Positions 1 to 8,287 of a stretch of DNA of 17,997 nt are shown here, one piece after another. The DNA is from JBEHYA01 sp048498415 (GTDB lineage Bacteria; Pseudomonadota; Alphaproteobacteria; UBA9219; RGZA01). Under the pieces are notes generated by a model that did no database searches, was not told the DNA's origin, and saw only the letters and a program-made list of their open reading frames with translations. The stretch's first letter is position 1. Each line of letters opens with the position of its first letter. The stretch lies in contig JBEHYA010000037.1 of the NCBI GenBank assembly GCA_048498415.1, positions 1 through 17,997 of the forward strand, written 5' to 3'. The translations under genes were made by a program, and so were the position numbers.

Positions 1-22
1 AACCTTTATCTTTTGTCTCATC

Positions 23-49
23 GTGGATGCCGGCTTTCGCCGGCATGAC
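23..49. repeat. Dispersed hairpin repeat, unit 1
   Basis: Perfect hairpin with arms ATGCCGGC (27-34) and GCCGGCAT (39-46) around a TTTC loop, flanked by CGTGG on the left and GAC on the right. It closely matches the unit at 7893-7920; two of the differences are a compensating base pair in the stem. It sits just upstream of fliJ and leaves only a few bases before the fliJ ribosome binding site. It belongs to a family of small palindromic repeats in this window. Confidence 0.8.
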
Positions 50-60
50 AGGGGGAGTGA

Positions 61-480
61 ATGCGCGACTTTCATACGCTCATCAAGGTGCAGAAATTCC
101 ACCTCGACCAGCAGCGGCAGGTGCTTGCCGCGCGGCAGGCGGAAGCCGATGCCATCATCATGGCAATCGCCATGCTGCAGGCGAATTTAGAAACCGAAAA
201 AGCCCGCGCCGCCGCGAACCCGGAGGCCAATATTAACGTGGGCATCTTCATCAAGGCGGAGCTGGAACGGCATATACGCCTGCAAAGCGACCTCTCCGCC
301 AAAGAACGCGAGATTGACGTGGAACGCGAGAAACTGGCGCTGCTCTTCGAGGAATTAAAACGCTACGAAATCGCCCAGGAAACCCGCGACCGCGAAGCGC
401 GCGCGGAAGAAGAGAAACAGGAAAATTTTGAACTGGATGAACTGGGCGGCCAGCGGCACCATAAGAATAAAGAGAATTGA
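61..480 (+). CDS. fliJ: FliJ-like flagellar export chaperone
   Basis: Protein of 139 residues, almost wholly predicted alpha-helical coiled coil, rich in Glu, Lys, Arg and Ala, with a hydrophilic tail after about residue 110. It begins MRDFHTLIKVQKF, as FliJ proteins do: a short helix, then a long heptad-like stretch. The length is close to the usual FliJ (about 140-150). FliJ is the cytoplasmic stalk-like subunit that sits in the FliI ATPase ring and couples it to the FlhA export gate. The start is supported by a GGGGGAG ribosome binding site at 51-57. The gene is on the plus strand and converges on the large flagellar operon; fliI is presumably just outside the left edge, which cannot be seen. 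Coiled coils are low in specific sequence signal, so the call leans on length, N-terminus and context. Confidence 0.75.
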   Translation: MRDFHTLIKVQKFHLDQQRQVLAARQAEADAIIMAIAMLQANLETEKARAAANPEANINVGIFIKAELERHIRLQSDLSAKEREIDVEREKLALLFEELKRYEIAQETRDREARAEEEKQENFELDELGGQRHHKNKEN

Positions 481-511
481 ATTATCACGTACATTCCTTT
501 GAAGGGCCGTA

Positions 512-565
512 ATCCAGTTTTCTATCGGCAAACAAACTGGATGCCAGCTTTCGCTGGCATGTTCA
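512..565. terminator. Hairpin repeat unit 2 between convergent genes, possible terminator
   Basis: Arms ATGCCAGC (541-548) and GCTGGCAT (553-560) enclose a TTTC loop. An overlapping second inverted repeat pairs ATCCAGTTT (512-520) with AAACTGGAT (534-542). On the minus strand the hairpin is followed by a short T-containing stretch (TTTGTTTG), so it could end the flagellar operon transcript; in the fliJ direction there is no clear T run. It is the same hairpin family as the units at 23-49, 7827-7920 and 17917-17982, so its role may be that of a repeat rather than a dedicated terminator. Confidence 0.5.
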
Positions 566-567
566 TG

Positions 568-2388
568 TCATAATGCAGCTGAATAATGCTTATCAGACTG
601 TTCTTTGATATCGATCCAGCCGTTTTTATGGCTGCGAAACAGCAGCAAGCCTGAATAATGAATATCATCCATCGTCTTGGCGAAACTGGCGCTGAGATCT
701 TTCTGTAAGTCTTGCGTCAGTGGCTGATCGGTGCGCACAACTAAATCCAGCTTCTTTTTATGCACCAGGCCTTCCACCTGCACGGGGCCCAGACGCGTGA
801 GGTTCACTTCGATCAAAAAGCGCCGTGCCCAATCGTCGTCGTTTTTGCCTTTCTTTTTCTGGAACGGCTCTTCATGCACCAGAAAGCGGAAAGCCTGCAT
901 TTTTTCTTGATCAAGATACGGCACCATCATGCCGCGCCATTCACCGTTCACCGGGTCTTGCGCGGTAATCGCGTTGCCCTGAAATTCTTCGCGCAAACGC
1001 TCCATCACATTCGTGCGGCCCACGGCTTTCAGTTTTTCTTCCGTGTCCTTGCCCAGCCACGCGCCGACATCGCCTTTTTTGATTGCCATCAGGAAAAACA
1101 GAATGGCGCCCGGCATTTGCTGAACCGTGGGCTGCGGCACGCGTAAAGTTGCCATTTCATGGAAAACTGCCGGGTTTTGCTGCATCGTGGTCTCCAGCAC
1201 ATGGCGCAAATGCTCCATGGCCTTGGGGTCTTGCGGCAATTTTTCCGTGCCGGTGAGGGATACGGCATCTTTGGCAATCGCCACCTGCAACTGCGTGCCC
1301 ACCGGCCATGGCCGCGCGGTTTTTACCGCGAGCACCAGCGGCGCATCATCGCCATCCACAACAAGAATTGGCTGGCCGGAAGGCGTGTTGCCTTTCACGG
1401 TGGCTAGCACGGTTTTTTCCGGCACGACTTTATCGGATGGCGGCGGCGTAATTTTGCCGCTGCTATCCGGCACGGCGACATTCACAATTTTGACTGTGAC
1501 CGGGCGCGGCATGTCGTCGCCTTCCGGCATGGGCTGTGGCTGCGCGCCGGTTGTGGGCGCGGGCGTATTCGGCAGCGGGTTCTTCATATCATTGGTCATC
1601 ACGCTGGCCGCGGTGGCCGCGCGCACGGGCGCAACAATCTGTGCGGTGTGGGTTGGCACCAGCCGCTCGGCTTCCTGCACCGGCGTCATTTTTTGTACCA
1701 GCGGCGCCAGTGCGCTTTGAATGGCGGGCGGCAGCGCCTTTAAAACGGCCTGCGAAATAGCGACGGAGCCGCTATTCACAGCCTTTTCGGCGGCTTTTTC
1801 AATGGCTTCGGGCGTGATCTTCACATCCGGCTGCTGCACCTTAACGGGTGCGGCCAGCGGCGAGGCGGATTTGGTTTGCCATTCCATCACGGAGAACAAC
1901 GTGGCCGGCAACACAAGCGCCTGATTAATCTGCCCGGGTTTGGGAATTTCTGCCGCCAGTGTCTGGGCGGCGATGGCCGTCTGCGTCTCAACCGCCCGCG
2001 CATTCGGCGTGCCCTTGGCGTTATCCACGAACAGCACGGCCTCCGCGCCATTCGGGGTGGGGCGGATTTGCAGCGTCACGCGCGTGGGCGTTTGCGCCGG
2101 TAGATCATTAAATAAATTGCGCGGCGTATCGGGCGTGTTGGGCTGCGATTGCCCGCTGCTGCTCTGGCTACCGGGCGAAAGGGTAAAATCGCCCTGCACG
2201 GTTTTCAGCAGTACTTCATCCATCTCCGCCTTGATGGCGGTGCCTTGCAACGTGAGCACGCGGATGAGGGCGCTGAGATCGACGGGGGATTTTTCAATAT
2301 TTACCGGCAGCGCCTGGCCAGCCTCGCCGCTATTCAGCCCCTGCTGCAGCATCGCCTGTATGGCTTGCATTTGTTCAGGGGTATCCAT
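568..2388 (-). CDS. FliK-like flagellar hook-length control protein
   Basis: Protein of 606 residues. Residues 1-60 are a helical head. Residues about 75-340 are a long Pro/Ala/Thr/Gln-rich low-complexity region. Residues about 385-600 form an ordered C-terminal domain. Within it, NLTRLGPVQVEG (529-540), then a basic beta hairpin and a final amphipathic helix ending in SGLLLF, resemble the FliK/Flg_hook C-terminal domain, where beta strands around L-G-x-V precede a helix. A disordered exported ruler plus a globular C-terminus that switches FlhB specificity is the FliK plan, and the length suits it. The gene follows flhG by 7 bases, with AGGAG overlapping the flhG stop region. It ends the operon at the hairpin near 541-560. 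Sequence identity to known FliK is low outside the C-terminal domain, so the symbol is withheld. Confidence 0.6.
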   Translation of the reverse strand: MDTPEQMQAIQAMLQQGLNSGEAGQALPVNIEKSPVDLSALIRVLTLQGTAIKAEMDEVLLKTVQGDFTLSPGSQSSSGQSQPNTPDTPRNLFNDLPAQTPTRVTLQIRPTPNGAEAVLFVDNAKGTPNARAVETQTAIAAQTLAAEIPKPGQINQALVLPATLFSVMEWQTKSASPLAAPVKVQQPDVKITPEAIEKAAEKAVNSGSVAISQAVLKALPPAIQSALAPLVQKMTPVQEAERLVPTHTAQIVAPVRAATAASVMTNDMKNPLPNTPAPTTGAQPQPMPEGDDMPRPVTVKIVNVAVPDSSGKITPPPSDKVVPEKTVLATVKGNTPSGQPILVVDGDDAPLVLAVKTARPWPVGTQLQVAIAKDAVSLTGTEKLPQDPKAMEHLRHVLETTMQQNPAVFHEMATLRVPQPTVQQMPGAILFFLMAIKKGDVGAWLGKDTEEKLKAVGRTNVMERLREEFQGNAITAQDPVNGEWRGMMVPYLDQEKMQAFRFLVHEEPFQKKKGKNDDDWARRFLIEVNLTRLGPVQVEGLVHKKKLDLVVRTDQPLTQDLQKDLSASFAKTMDDIHYSGLLLFRSHKNGWIDIKEQSDKHYSAAL

Positions 2389-2395
2389 GGCGCTC

Positions 2396-3190
2396 CTACT
2401 TCATGGCGAGAATTCGTGTGGCAATGGTTTCCACATCGCGCGCGGCATCGGATGCCGGGTGACGCAGCAGCAGCGGCACCTGCGCCTTGATGGCATCGCG
2501 TACTTTGGCATCGCGGCGGATGATGCCGACCAGTTCCGGCTCGTAATGCAAAAAGTTTTTGCAGGTGTTGTGAATTTTATCGAAAGATTCCATGCCCTCT
2601 TTTTGCGAACCCGCCATATTGACGATAATGCCGATATTCGCCTTGGCATTCGCGGCCAGCGCCATCTTGATAAATTTATAAGCGTCGGTGAGCGACGTGA
2701 GCTCATCGGTCACCACAATCAAATTCAGTGCGGCGGGGCCGGCCATCATCATCACCGCGCGTTCCACGCCGGCACCTAAATCCACGATCACACGGTCGTA
2801 ATTAGGGGCAATGGCAATCAGTTCATGGCGCAGGGTTGCCACGCGTTGTGTGGGCAGATGCGCAAGGCTGCCGGAACCTGCAAAACCTGCGATGACATCG
2901 AATTTGCCATCGGCAAAATGGGTGATGGAGCCTTTCAAGGTGGCCGTTCCATCCATCACCGCGCCGAGATCCTTCTTCGCATTCAGGCCCAGCTGAATAT
3001 CCAGATTGGCCAAGCCCAAATCGCCGTCGAACAGCAAAACGTTTTTGCCTTCGCGCGCCAGCGCATGGCCCAGCGTGGCCGAGAACCATGTTTTGCCCAC
3101 GCCGCCCTTGCCGGAGGCGACCGCGATCATGTTGGGGCAGGTGAGGGCTGCCGGAAGGTTCATATTGGCGGTGGCGGGATCGATCATCAT
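2396..3190 (-). CDS. flhG: FlhG/FleN MinD-like ATPase (flagellar number control)
   Basis: Protein of 264 residues of the MinD/ParA family. It has a deviant Walker A KGGVGKT (28-34), a switch I region DGDLGLANLD (55-64) and a switch II region VDLGAG (136-141). DGDLGLANLD is typical of FlhG rather than MinD. FlhG is a cytoplasmic and membrane-cycling ATPase that limits flagellar number and works against FlhF at the pole. The 20 residues before the nucleotide-binding core lack the DQAxxLR motif that many FlhG proteins use to stimulate FlhF GTPase. The start overlaps the flhF stop in ATGA; a second ATG follows directly in frame, so either Met could be used. Immediate linkage to flhF supports the call. 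Confidence 0.9.
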   Translation of the reverse strand: MMIDPATANMNLPAALTCPNMIAVASGKGGVGKTWFSATLGHALAREGKNVLLFDGDLGLANLDIQLGLNAKKDLGAVMDGTATLKGSITHFADGKFDVIAGFAGSGSLAHLPTQRVATLRHELIAIAPNYDRVIVDLGAGVERAVMMMAGPAALNLIVVTDELTSLTDAYKFIKMALAANAKANIGIIVNMAGSQKEGMESFDKIHNTCKNFLHYEPELVGIIRRDAKVRDAIKAQVPLLLRHPASDAARDVETIATRILAMK

Positions 3191-4239
3191 GCGGGCACTC
3201 TACTAGTCGTCGTTGTATTATTGGGCTTCACTAACTGCGCGGCGATTTCGGGCGGCAATAGCAACCGCGCCAGCGTGACGGGGTTCAGAATATCAATGCC
3301 ATCGGTCACTTTCGGCGAATGGCAATAGCCGCACAGCTGAAGGCCGGTATCGTGCGCCATGGCCAGCATGCTGCCCAGGCGGCGCGCTAAATCCACCTTT
3401 GTCAGCACCACTTTTTCCACGCCGATTTCCATGAAGGCGCGGGCCATGTCGGTGGCTTCCGCGGCATCCATGCCTGCGGGCATGATCAGCACGGGTTCCA
3501 TATTGCCGGCGACGATCAGCTTTTTAAGGCTGTCCATATCCTTGGCATCAAACGGGTTGCGGCCGGCGTTATCCACGAGAATAAGATCATTGCGGCGGTG
3601 TGTGTCGATTGCATCTTTTAGCGTGCGGTCGTCTTCGACCTCGATCAGGCTCACCTTCATCATCTTGGTGTAGGCCGCCAATTGTTCAATGGCGCCGGCG
3701 CGTGAAAGGTCAGTTGTGATCACGCCAAGCGTTTTTTTGCTCAGCACGCGAATGGCCGCCAGCTTGGCGACCGCCATGGTTTTACCCGCGCCCGGCGGGC
3801 CCACCATGCAAAGCGGGCGGTTCAGGCCATCCAGCAACGGCGCGAAGCGGAAGTGGCGATCCATTGCGGCGCCCAACGCAATCAGCACATCGTTTTCGGC
3901 AAAGTGTGTCACCACAGCCATAATAGGCTCGGCCAGCGTGGCGGGCACGCCGTGGCGCATCATTTGTTCGGCGCATAAATCGACCACGTCATAGGTAATG
4001 GGCGGTGCGGCGGGAGCCGCTGCGGAAGTTGCAGTAACCGGTGCCTGCGCCTTGGTAATAACGGTCTCTTCTTTTTTGGCGGGCTGCTGGTGCGCGGTTT
4101 CATCCAGCGCGGCGGTCACGCGCACGCCGCCGCCATCATCCTCGCGCGTGGCGACAATGATCGCATCCGCGCCAAGGGCTTCGCGCACCTGCTTCATCGC
4201 ATCCTGTAAATTGGCACCATGGAAAGAGCGAAGCCGCAT
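3187..4239 (-). CDS. flhF: FlhF, SRP-type GTPase for flagellar placement
   Basis: Protein of 350 residues with the FlhF layout: a B domain starting MRLRSFHGANLQDAM, a low-complexity linker (about 50-82), then the N and G domains. G-domain motifs are GPPGAGKT (147-154), DLSRAGAIEQL (177-187), DNAGR (223-227) and TKVD (280-283). Typical SRP GTPases read DTxR, DTAGR and TK(L)D, so the Thr after the Asp is replaced in two motifs, and the residue after GKT is Met rather than Thr. Asp177, Arg180, Asp223 and Arg227 are retained. FlhF marks the cell pole and recruits FliF and other early flagellar parts. It starts 4 bases after the flhA stop, with AGG about 8 bases upstream. Confidence 0.92.
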   Translation of the reverse strand: MRLRSFHGANLQDAMKQVREALGADAIIVATREDDGGGVRVTAALDETAHQQPAKKEETVITKAQAPVTATSAAAPAAPPITYDVVDLCAEQMMRHGVPATLAEPIMAVVTHFAENDVLIALGAAMDRHFRFAPLLDGLNRPLCMVGPPGAGKTMAVAKLAAIRVLSKKTLGVITTDLSRAGAIEQLAAYTKMMKVSLIEVEDDRTLKDAIDTHRRNDLILVDNAGRNPFDAKDMDSLKKLIVAGNMEPVLIMPAGMDAAEATDMARAFMEIGVEKVVLTKVDLARRLGSMLAMAHDTGLQLCGYCHSPKVTDGIDILNPVTLARLLLPPEIAAQLVKPNNTTTTSRVPA

Positions 4240-4242
4240 GGT

Positions 4243-6396
4243 TTACACCTGCCCCAGTGTTTTGATACGCGCCTTGGGATGGATCTCGTTCTGTGATAGC
4301 ACCGTGGTCGCCGAACGGAAGCGCTCGATGATCGAACGCACATAAGGCCGAATACCCGGCGATGTGAGCAGCACGGGCGCTTCGCCCATTAACGCATGGC
4401 GATCAAAGGTTTGCCGCACGGCGTTGATAAACTGCTGGAGGCGCGATGGCGCCATGGCCAGCTGCTTTTCTTCCCCGTCGCCCACCACGCTTTCTGCGAA
4501 CGCCTGTTCCCATTCGGGCGACAGGGTAATAAGCGGGATAAATCCGGTATCGCGCGTGTGGCTTTCCGAAATCTGGCGGGCCAGGCGGCTCCGCACATGT
4601 TCGGTGATAAGCGTAATGTTGCGGGTGATGGCGGCGGCTTCCGAAATGCCTTCCAGAATACTGGGCAGATCACGAATAGAAATGCGTTCTGCCAGCAAAT
4701 TCTGCAACACACGCTGCAGGCCGCCCACGGTAATCTGGTTCGGCACCACATCGGTGATCAGTTTCTGGTGTTCCTTGTCCAGTTCATCCAGCAGCTTCTG
4801 CGTCTCAGCGTAGGAGAGCATTTCCGCCATGTTGTCTTTCACCACTTCCGTCACATGGGTGGTGATGACGGTGGGCGTATCCACAACCGTATAGCCTTTA
4901 AACAGCGCTTCTTCGCGGTAGCTGGGGTCGGCCCACACGGCAGGGAGGCCAAAGGCAGGTTCGGTGGTGGGTTCGCCCGGCAGTGAAATCGGCTCGCCGC
5001 GCGGGTCCATGACCAGCAGCATGCCCGGCCGCAGCGTGCCGCGGCCGGCTTCAATTTCCTTGATGCGGATCACATAGGTGCTGGGCGCCAGCTGTAAATT
5101 ATCCTGAATACGCACGGAAGGCAGCACAAAACCCATATCGCTCGCCATCTGGCGGCGCAGGCCTTTGATCTGTTCGGTGAGGCGCTGCCCCGCTTCGCTA
5201 TTCACCAGCGCCAGCAGGCCATAGCCCAGCTCCACGCGAATGGTATCAATGGCGAGCGAACGGCCAATCGGTTCTTCTGCAACCGGGGGCGGCGCCTTGG
5301 CCTGTTCGATCAGCGCCTGCTTGGCTTCCAACTCACGCTTCACGCGCGGCATGTTCCAGGCGAAGAACGCAACGATGCCGCCAATAATCCAGAATGGTAT
5401 TTTGGGAATACCCGGCATGAACGACATCATGAAAAGCAAGCCGGCAGTCAGGCCCAGTGCGGCAGGATAACCGCTGACCTGCCCGAACATTGACGATTTC
5501 GCACCGCTGCCATCCCCTTCATTCGGGTTGGTTTTGGAAACAAGGAAACCGGCCGCCACCGACACAACAAGCGCCGGCACCTGCGTTGCGATACCATCAC
5601 CAATCGTGAGGCGGATATACGTATCCGCCGCTTTCATGAACGGCATGCCGTGCATGGCCACGCCAATCACGGTGCCGCCGATGATATTTACAAACGTGAT
5701 GATCAAACCCGCCACGGCATCGCCGCGCACGAACTTCGAGGCACCGTCCATCGAGCCGAAGAAGTTGCTTTCGTTTTCTAAATCTTTGCGACGGGCGCGG
5801 GCGGTGCCTTCATCAATGAGGCCGGATGATAAATCGGCATCGATCGCCATTTGTTTGCCCGGCATGGCGTCTAACGTGAAACGCGCCGCGACTTCGGCGA
5901 TACGGGTGGAGCCTTTGGTGATGACCACGAAGTTCACAATCGTCAAAATCGCGAACACGATGATCCCGATCACGAAATTGCCGCTCATGATGAAGCCGGA
6001 GAAGGCTTCGACCACATTACCCGCGGCATCCGTGCCTTCGTTACCCTTGGATAAAATCAAACGCGTGGTGCCAAGGTTCAGCGACAGGCGGATAAGGGTG
6101 GAAATGAGCAGAATGGTGGGAAACGAGCTGAGCTCGAGCGGCCGCTTAATAAACATCACGGTCATCAAAATCACGACCGAGAAGGTAAGCGAGATGGTAA
6201 GGCCGATATCCACGATGAACGTGGGCATCGGGATGATCATCATCATGAGGATCATGATGAGACCGCCCGCCATCCACATTTCCGGCTTGGCAAACAGCTT
6301 GTTCAGCGCCGCCAAATCGGCAGCGCCGGGCTCATTGCCGGGCGCGGGCCCGCCATCCGCTTTGGCAGGGGTTGTGGTGGTGAGGGCATTCGTCAT
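4243..6396 (-). CDS. flhA: FlhA, flagellar type III export gate protein
   Basis: Protein of 717 residues, slightly longer than the usual 690 or so owing to a polar 35-residue N-terminal extension. The first half holds about eight hydrophobic segments between residues 42 and 345. The FHIPEP signature is intact at 165-188, from RIAEVAARF to AIDAD. The next conserved cytoplasmic loop (RARRKDLENESNFFGSMDGA) follows. Residues about 370-717 are the cytosolic domain that forms the nonameric ring and docks FliI/FliJ and chaperones. FlhA couples proton flow to export of flagellar proteins across the inner membrane. The gene starts 27 bases after flbD, with only a weak AAGG upstream, so translation may depend on upstream ribosomes. 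No truncation or frameshift is seen. Confidence 0.97.
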   Translation of the reverse strand: MTNALTTTTPAKADGGPAPGNEPGAADLAALNKLFAKPEMWMAGGLIMILMMMIIPMPTFIVDIGLTISLTFSVVILMTVMFIKRPLELSSFPTILLISTLIRLSLNLGTTRLILSKGNEGTDAAGNVVEAFSGFIMSGNFVIGIIVFAILTIVNFVVITKGSTRIAEVAARFTLDAMPGKQMAIDADLSSGLIDEGTARARRKDLENESNFFGSMDGASKFVRGDAVAGLIITFVNIIGGTVIGVAMHGMPFMKAADTYIRLTIGDGIATQVPALVVSVAAGFLVSKTNPNEGDGSGAKSSMFGQVSGYPAALGLTAGLLFMMSFMPGIPKIPFWIIGGIVAFFAWNMPRVKRELEAKQALIEQAKAPPPVAEEPIGRSLAIDTIRVELGYGLLALVNSEAGQRLTEQIKGLRRQMASDMGFVLPSVRIQDNLQLAPSTYVIRIKEIEAGRGTLRPGMLLVMDPRGEPISLPGEPTTEPAFGLPAVWADPSYREEALFKGYTVVDTPTVITTHVTEVVKDNMAEMLSYAETQKLLDELDKEHQKLITDVVPNQITVGGLQRVLQNLLAERISIRDLPSILEGISEAAAITRNITLITEHVRSRLARQISESHTRDTGFIPLITLSPEWEQAFAESVVGDGEEKQLAMAPSRLQQFINAVRQTFDRHALMGEAPVLLTSPGIRPYVRSIIERFRSATTVLSQNEIHPKARIKTLGQV

Positions 6397-6423
6397 GGCT
6401 TTAGCCAGCCTTAATTTTTAAAA

Positions 6424-7800
6424 TCAGCCCGCGACCCGGCCGCCTTCACCGCCCGGCGAAGGAACCGTCACACCCTTGTCGTTATATTCCTTCAGCTTGT
6501 TGCGCAGTGTGCGGATGGAAATGCCAAGAATATTCGCGGCATGCGTGCGGTTGCCCAAACAATGGCTCAGCGTCTCGATAATCAAATCGCGCTCCACATC
6601 CGCCACGGTCTTGCCCACCAGCGCACCCGGCACGTAATTGGCATTTGCCACGGCGCCAACGCGCGCCGCCGTGCTCATGCCGCTTTCATGCGGGGAAAGG
6701 CTCTGGCCCGACAGAATAACGGCGTCCGGGCCGATTTCGTTGCCCTGCGCCATCAGCACGGCACGGTGCATGGTGTTTTCAAGCTCGCGCACGTTGCCGC
6801 GCCAGCCATGACCTTGTAGCACCTGCATGGTGGCGGGTGCCACCGGCCGTACCGGCACGCCATTGGCTTCCGAGAACTTTTCAACGAAGTGTTCCACAAG
6901 CGCCTTGATATCCGCCGGGCGTTCACGCAAGGAAGGCAGGCGGATAGACATGACATTGAGGCGATAAAACAAATCTTCACGGAAGCGCTTGTTGCGCACT
7001 TCCTCTTCCATGTTGCGGTTGGATGTGGCGATGATACGCACATCCACCTTGATCGGCTGATTGCCGCCCAGACGGTCGATTTCCTTTTCCTGAATGGCGC
7101 GAAGCAGCTTGGCCTGCAAACGCAGGTCCATTTCGCTGATTTCATCCAGCAGCAGCGTGCCGCCATTGGCTTCTTCAAATTTACCCAAACGGCGGGCCAC
7201 GGCGCCGGTGAATGCACCTTTTTCATGGCCAAACAATTCAGATTCCAGCAGCATGTCAGGGATCGCCGCGCAGTTTACAGCGACAAAGTTGTTAGCGGCG
7301 CGGTTGCTCTTGCGGTGAATGAAGCGGGCCAGCACTTCTTTGCCCGTGCCGCTTTCACCTGTGATCAGTACGCTGGCAGCGCTCGGCGCCACTTTCTCCG
7401 CCATCTCCACCACCTGCTTCATGGCAGGGTCGGAGGCGATCATGGCATGAGATTCTTCCGTAACCGCCAATAGAACAGCGGCGATCAGTTCAGCATCCGG
7501 GGGCAGGGGAATGTATTCTTTAGCGCCGGCCTTAATGGCACGCACAGCAGCATCGGCATCGTTACCCACACCACATGCGACAACGGGAATATTGATGCGC
7601 TCGTTCTTGAGCTGCTCGATCAGGTCGGCGACGTTGCATTTCACATCGATCATCACCAGGTCAATGCCCTGGCCGCCGCGAAGCACGTTCATGGCGCCGG
7701 AGACGGTATCGATATGCGATACTTTCGCGCCGCGCTGATGGGCGATCTTGCCCGCCACCGCGACCTGGCCTTCCATGGTTCCTACGATTAATAGCCGCAT
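6424..7800 (-). CDS. flbD: FlbD-type sigma-54-dependent flagellar regulator
   Basis: Protein of 458 residues with three parts. Residues 1-115 are a receiver-like domain, 118-350 the AAA+ domain, and about 400-441 a Fis-type helix-turn-helix. AAA+ motifs are Walker A GESGTGKE (148-155), the sigma-54 contact loop GAFTGA (195-200), Walker B GGTLLLDE (213-220) and an arginine-finger region ending FREDLFYR (273-280). The receiver keeps an Asp at 52 but lacks the acidic pair near residues 6-9 (LIVGTMEGQ) and the conserved Lys, as in Caulobacter FlbD, which it strongly resembles (AGAKEYIPLPPDAEL). FlbD activates late sigma-54 flagellar genes and represses early ones, with FliX acting as partner rather than a simple kinase. 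A GGGGAG site lies 8 bases before the ATG. The gene is separated from fliN by two hairpin repeats. Confidence 0.93.
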   Translation of the reverse strand: MRLLIVGTMEGQVAVAGKIAHQRGAKVSHIDTVSGAMNVLRGGQGIDLVMIDVKCNVADLIEQLKNERINIPVVACGVGNDADAAVRAIKAGAKEYIPLPPDAELIAAVLLAVTEESHAMIASDPAMKQVVEMAEKVAPSAASVLITGESGTGKEVLARFIHRKSNRAANNFVAVNCAAIPDMLLESELFGHEKGAFTGAVARRLGKFEEANGGTLLLDEISEMDLRLQAKLLRAIQEKEIDRLGGNQPIKVDVRIIATSNRNMEEEVRNKRFREDLFYRLNVMSIRLPSLRERPADIKALVEHFVEKFSEANGVPVRPVAPATMQVLQGHGWRGNVRELENTMHRAVLMAQGNEIGPDAVILSGQSLSPHESGMSTAARVGAVANANYVPGALVGKTVADVERDLIIETLSHCLGNRTHAANILGISIRTLRNKLKEYNDKGVTVPSPGGEGGRVAG

Positions 7801-7826
7801 ATTATTTCTCCCCTATAAAAAGCACT

Positions 7827-7920
7827 GTCATCCCCGCGAAGGCGGGGATCCACGATAGGCCACCTGACGAACCATTTACCCGTTTGGCCTGCCGTGGATG
7901 CCCGCCTTCGCGGGCATGAC
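7827..7920. repeat. Inverted pair of hairpin repeats (units 3 and 4) inside the flagellar operon
   Basis: Two 28-base elements, 7827-7854 and 7893-7920, are reverse complements of each other except at two positions. Each forms its own hairpin: ATCCCCGC (7830-7837) with GCGGGGAT (7842-7849), and ATGCCCGC (7898-7905) with GCGGGCAT (7910-7917). The two differences are a compensated base pair in the stems. The pair can also fold into one long stem with a 38-base loop (7855-7892). It fills most of the gap between fliN and flbD, where it may attenuate transcription or stabilise the upstream mRNA; that role is inference. Confidence 0.85.
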
Positions 7921-7941
7921 GAATTTGGTTTTTCATTAAAA

Positions 7942-8268
7942 TTATCCCTGCTGTTTATCGGTCTTGATGATTTCCGTCATGGTGATGCCAAGGCGATCTT
8001 CCACCACTACGACTTCGCCGCGCGCCACAAGGCGGTTGTTCACGTAAATGTCGATGGCTTCACCCACTTTGCGATCCAGTTCAACAACCGCGCCGCGGCC
8101 GAGTTTTAGAAGGCTGCTGACGGGCATAATCGATTTACCCAGCACGGCCGAGACCTCAACCGGCACGGCATAGACCGCATCGAGTTGTTCCACCGTGACG
8201 GGGCTGCCGTCCTTGCTGACTTCGCCGGTGCCCAGTTCATTAAGGGCAAGGGATTCTTTATCGGCCAT
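7942..8268 (-). CDS. fliN: FliN, flagellar motor switch C-ring protein
   Basis: Protein of 108 residues made of a short polar N-terminus and one SpoA/FliN domain. The domain runs from VPVEVSAVLG (about 35-44) through the conserved core LLKLGRGAVVELDRKVGEAIDIYVNNRLVARGEVVVVEDRLG, split over residues about 53-94, to a final TEII segment. FliN forms the lower ring of the rotor together with FliM and binds FliH to bring the export ATPase to the base. Length and domain match the family. An AGGAG ribosome binding site lies about 12 bases before the ATG, and the gene starts 20 bases after fliH. FliM is not in the window. Confidence 0.95.
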   Translation of the reverse strand: MADKESLALNELGTGEVSKDGSPVTVEQLDAVYAVPVEVSAVLGKSIMPVSSLLKLGRGAVVELDRKVGEAIDIYVNNRLVARGEVVVVEDRLGITMTEIIKTDKQQG

Positions 8269-8287
8269 GATGAGTTACTCCTAGAGG

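Noticed and set aside
1940..2779. Plus-strand open frame across the fliK-like/flhG junction
   Set aside because: Lies opposite two well-supported genes and shows no family features.
5528..6421. Plus-strand open frame opposite flhA
   Set aside because: Antisense of the membrane part of FlhA, with no start signal or recognisable motif.
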